From Fallopia convolvulus (Eukaryota > Streptophyta > Magnoliopsida > Caryophyllales > Polygonaceae), in NCBI GenBank assembly GCA_964016875.1, contig OZ024734.1, positions 55,631,496 to 55,695,495 on the forward strand: DNA of 64,000 nucleotides, given 5' to 3'. Shown here piece by piece: positions 60,405 through 64,000 of this stretch (its first letter is position 1; the number at the start of each line of letters is the position of its first letter). The notes beneath the pieces are model-generated. The model worked only from the letters and a program-made list of their open reading frames with translations, did not search any database and was not told the DNA's origin. A program made the translations under genes and the position numbers.

Positions 60405-61253
60405 ATTGTACCCGTCGTGCCATGCACGACTACGGCTTATCAATTTTTAGATATATTATAAATATAATATTAGTAAAGTAAATTTACAAAAATAAATAAA
60501 AAGCCAAAAATAATGTAAATTATTAAGAAAATTAATCGAATTCAATATTTTAAAAATATTTTGAATAAAAAGTTAAAAAGATAGTTAATAAGAAAAGATA
60601 AAAAATATAGATTTTTTAAAGATAAAAAATCTTCTATATTTACATAAAAATTCAAAACGAAATTAAGGAAAATATAATATAATTTTTTATAAAAATTTAA
60701 TTTAGGCAAGTATTTATATAGATATTTGAAACTTTTACCTTTTTTTTATCATAATTTGATTTCAGATAAATATCTTTTATAAATAGATAAAAAGATAAAA
60801 CAATTTTTGTTATTTATAATTAAAATTCGAATTATTTTTTTTCCACATGAATAAATAGAAAGGAATTTAATTAGAAAAAATAATATAAATAATTTATTTT
60901 AATATGAGGTGGGCCAGAATTAATGTGGTGGCTATAAAAGTTACAATTTTAATATCTGGTTATAGATAGATATGGTTGTTTTTTCTTATCTTTTTTTTTA
61001 ATGTATGTTTTACAAATATAATAAATATAATGTACTTTTTTATCTATTTTGGTTAAATCTCCTAATATTAGTTTATCTTTATGTTTATTTGGGGATAAAT
61101 TTTTATAAATAGTATTTTATCTTTATGTTTAGTTGGAGATAAATTTTTTTACATAATTAACTATTAAAATTATTATTTTAATAAAGGGGTGATGTGGCGC
61201 AATGTGGTGGCAGAAATTACTTCGACTTTAGTTATTAGTAATAGATAGATAGA
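60405..61253 (-). mobile_element. Non-autonomous Helitron, possibly two nested copies
   Basis: Minus strand: a hairpin gtcgtgc-atg-gcacgac (about 60430-60414), followed some bases later by CTAA, a possible but atypically spaced 3' end. Two 5' termini of Helitron type lie upstream on the same strand: TCTATCTATCTATTACTAAT starting at 61253 and TCTATCTATAACCAGATATT starting at 60970, each preceded by A. Each is followed by a ccaccacatt box and a cc-rich stretch. The body is very AT-rich with no coding. The two 5' ends suggest nesting or a tandem pair with one shared 3' end. Confidence 0.55.
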
Positions 61254-62570
61254 TGTAATTTTTTGGAGAAAACTTTATAATAAAAAATCATACGGAGAAG
61301 TTGTTGGGCCATAATTTTTAACCAAATTCTCAAAAACCACATCTCTCAAGAATTTGGAGAAATTATTAGAGAAAGACTAATAATTAAGAGATTCTATCTT
61401 TTTACTAAACCAAATTAATTACTTCTACTGAAAAAAGCAACTCACTGTGAATGATGTTTTTTTTTAACTCTCTTTTTAAAAAAGCAACTCATTAATTACT
61501 TCTTCCTTTTTATTTTTTATCTAGTCCTTCTTTTCTTATTATTTTGTGCCCAAAGACACACAGAAAATCCCATTTTTTAAATCGGCCACCATTGTAATGA
61601 TTGTTTTCGTTTAATCAAAACCTGACTTAATAAACATATATAACCTTAGTTGTTATCTAGCAGGGCCAATAATTGAAGGTTAATCAATGGGGAAGTTGCG
61701 GTTGGGTCATTTTTAATTCATTTAGTCACATTAAAATACACAAAAATAAAAACGTATCACGAGTCTCTTCCTAGCGTTTTATTTATTTTTTGGTCGGATC
61801 TTCCTATCATTTTCTTCGCTTAGTACTATTAGGCTTGTTCTTTCATTTTTAATTTTAAGATGCAATTGAATTTTTTTTAATTGTCAAAGCTTATGTAATA
61901 TGAGTAAAATGCAAGGCCAGAAAGCTTAAAGCTAGTGAGGAACCAAAGTAAGAGGCTGCTTAACACAAGAAAATAGCAAAACTAAGTTGAAGAATTAATT
62001 CGTTTAGAGTCGGACACATCAAAATTAAAATTTGACCATTTAAGAGGCTGCTTAGCCCAAGAACGATTATTTTTCCTTTTAGGACGAGATACAAGCTTAA
62101 ATACCAACACTGGATGAGCCGAGACCCACTGGATATGTTGAGAAAAAGCCAAATCACAAGGAAGCAGTCTCTTAATTTAGTCACATGATAATAGAGAAGA
62201 TTTTCATTGCTAATGCACCCATCCCACAGGCCATAGCCATGATGGCCATCATCATGATGATCGATTTTTGGAATTGGAGGGTAAATTAGTTGAGCACTTA
62301 ATAATTTAAAGGTCCGCATGATACGGGCATGACGGAACATCATTAGCAAATCAATTAGTTAATTATCGAAGCTTAATTAGTTGACCCGGAAGTCGTGGAT
62401 GGGTGATCGATCATTCACGATGAGATTGGACAAGTAGGTTTTTATTTATTCAATTGCAAACTGGGAAAGAAATGAAGACAGGAGACAAAATTTACTATAA
62501 GATAAGGCGATGAATTGAAGCTATAAGATCGATCGAGGTTGTGAGTTTGAGTGGAGTTGTCATATAATAC
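61254..62570. other. Intergenic region upstream of the MscS-like gene
   Basis: AT-rich, with no gene recognised. The open minus-strand frame near 62349-61960 has no family resemblance and an unlikely composition, so I do not call it. The promoter of the following gene is presumably within the last few hundred bases. Confidence 0.45.
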
Positions 62571-63748
62571 ATGGAATCAGGTGAAAATAAGAGTGTGGGG
62601 GTAGTGATGGAGGGGGGAGATATCGAGCAAAATATTACTAGTTTCGATCATGATGATCCTGATGTATCACCAACAATGGCGGGTGATCGTCTTGCTGAAG
62701 AGAGCTTGTCTACTGCTGAATCGGAATCCACAGAAACCTCTTCTTCTCCTTGCGCAGAGCTGAAAAGAGGAATTGAGATAATTCGTGATTTTATCCTTGC
62801 CATGGCGTTTTATCTTATCGGTCATTTCCTAGCGATGGCTGGCTTTTGCTGGTTTGGGGTCGATGGATGGAAGAGAGTGATTGAGCTATTTGAGGGCAAG
62901 GACGAAGAGTCAAAGACACCACAAGCATCAGACATCTACGGAAAAGTGTTGGAGACTCATCGCCCGTTCAGCGGTAGGGGACTGGCTTTTACCGTAACCT
63001 GTCGGGTGGGGTGCCTGCTCCTGCTGTGGCTGGTGGTAAGCGCGCCTCTTCCAGCCCTCAAAACGGCGACGTTTCTGGGGGTGGTTCACTGGAAGTGGTC
63101 CCTGCTTGCTACCCTCCTCGTCTTCGGCTATCCCTGTCTCCATATAGCTGCAGCCATGTTTTTTTTAAATGATCATCAGGTCTCGCTCTTTGAGCACAGC
63201 AACATCTACTACTTAGTGTCGGGCCTGTACGAGAGCCTCACAACGTTGCTCCATATCCTCGTCATATTCCTGGTATGGATGCTTTCTTTCCATGACCAGG
63301 AGGGTCTGTATACGGGGGTTGATTACTACACCACCCGGACTCTGGCGGCGTTGCTGGTAGGCGCGTTTCTGTGGGTGCTCAAGGGGGGCCTGCTGCTTCG
63401 GTGGGAACAGATTGCAATCTACACCAAATTCAAGCCCCGCATTCTCATGGCTGGGTTTCGGCTTTACTTTCTTACCTTGTTGTTTCATGACTTTTTGGAC
63501 TACATCTTGATAGCTAGCTTCGATCCTTACACTTATAGCAAAAACCAATCATTCGGGCGAGAGCCGTCGACGTTCAAAACAAGCGTCCAACAACATGCGG
63601 AGTCCGTCAAAGTGTCCATGTGCAAAATGAAGGTTATCGCCCGACGTCTCACGGCGCTTACGAATTTCACGTCAAGGACGGACGACACCAATCTGGTTTC
63701 TAAGATCGTAGACGAATATCAACAAAAGATTCAACTCCTCGGATCTGG
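62571..63748 (+). CDS. MscS-like mechanosensitive channel, first exon (MSL10 type), partial
   Basis: An uninterrupted 1178-nt exon (392 codons plus two bases) that ends at a strong donor (gg/gtaagt). Without splicing a stop follows one codon later. An acidic, Ser/Thr-rich N-terminus (1-65) precedes about six hydrophobic segments (near 72-95, 140-163, 170-195, 215-240, 262-280, 300-320). The piece VHWKWSLLATLLVFG and the segment TLAALLVGAFLWVLKGGLLL resemble the matching helices of plant class II MSL proteins. The end (SKIVDEYQQKIQLL) resembles the linker before their first splice site. The pore helix and cytosolic MscS beta domain are not in the window and should lie in downstream exons. Divergence is high, so another polytopic membrane family is possible. 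Confidence 0.6.
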
Positions 63749-64000
63749 GTAAGTAACCCCATAGGCCATATCCCTATATATATTTATATTTACTTTGTTC
63801 TTCTTGATCAATCAATCACATATTCATATCCCTTTATTATATTGTCCATGTGAAAGTCCGTAGGCTATATGATACGACATCCGATCCACCAAGGCAACGT
63901 CCGATCAGGGAGCATCGTCGACCGACGAGATATAGGACTTAATTCATTAAGTCTAAGCTATTTTAGATATTATTATTATCCTTATTATTATTTTAATTGT
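63749..64000 (+). other. Putative first intron of the MscS-like gene, cut by the window end
   Basis: Follows a consensus donor. It contains a less AT-rich block (about 63855-63935, cgacatccgatccaccaagg, cgtcgaccgacgagatatag) unlike ordinary intron sequence, which may be the edge of an inserted element that continues outside the window. Confidence 0.4.

Noticed and set aside
61960..62349. A 129-codon minus-strand reading frame
   Set aside because: No recognisable family, leucine-rich low-information composition and no promoter context; treated as chance.
62928..63548. Minus-strand frames opposite the MscS-like exon
   Set aside because: Antisense shadows of the 392-codon exon.
63850..63950. 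A possible LTR edge near the window end
   Set aside because: The sequence differs in composition, but no terminal TG/CA, primer-binding site or duplication can be seen before the window ends.
1..64000. CRISPR arrays, operons, phage or bacterial defence systems
   Set aside because: The window is plant nuclear DNA with spliced genes; no regularly spaced repeats or bacterial gene arrangement exist.

Overview
This is a plant nuclear window, most likely from a eudicot. Genes are split by many introns with AT-rich interiors, the encoded proteins closely match known plant families, and the space between genes is filled with plant-type transposons (Helitrons, Stowaway and other MITEs, L1-type LINEs, SINEs). 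The sequence alone does not let me name a species. There is nothing bacterial, no CRISPR array and no rRNA gene. All exon structures were assembled by hand from splice signals, reading phase and remembered family sequence. Five of the six gene models close in frame from ATG to stop; the sixth runs off the window.

Layout, left to right. 1-796 is the 3' end of a Helitron. 1281-5724 (+) is a complete ABCE2/RLI2 ribosome-recycling ATPase, 11 exons and 605 aa. 5725-9853 is intergenic, with a minisatellite, a tRNA-derived SINE and a 5'-truncated LINE bounded by a 15-bp target-site duplication. 9854-30105 (+) is a complete APC1, the scaffold subunit of the anaphase-promoting complex, 38 exons and 1833 aa; a hAT-type MITE lies just after its stop codon. 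30312-33800 is intergenic with a second target-site-flanked LINE and a MITE candidate. 34081-37093 (+) is a phosphoinositide-specific phospholipase C, 8 exons and 587 aa, whose first intron appears to be GC-AG.

38399-46177 is the most unusual stretch. It looks like one 7.8-kb non-autonomous Helitron on the minus strand that carries decayed pieces of at least three unrelated genes in the same orientation: a MAP65 microtubule-associated protein, a class II fumarase and an ABCG half-transporter. It also carries an unidentified proline-rich fragment and several copies of a leader sequence related to the 5' leader of the ABCE2 gene at the other end of the window. A Stowaway MITE is nested inside it.

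46434-51751 (+) is a complete PMT23-type Golgi methyltransferase, 8 exons and 620 aa. 52405-60150 (-) holds two tandem copies related to NOP2/NSUN rRNA m5C methyltransferase. Both keep long spliced reading frames, but both have Ser in place of the catalytic Cys of motif VI and a changed SAM loop, and the upstream copy has also lost its C-terminal exons. A SINE family with near-perfect target-site duplications has inserted repeatedly in the introns here. 60405-61253 carries Helitron termini, and 62571 to the window end is the first exon of a gene resembling the MscS-like channel family (MSL10 type).

The intact genes are housekeeping functions (translation recycling, cell-cycle ubiquitin ligase, lipid signalling, cell-wall methylation) with no operon-like logic. 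The interest lies in the mobile DNA between them and in the degenerate NOP2 pair.
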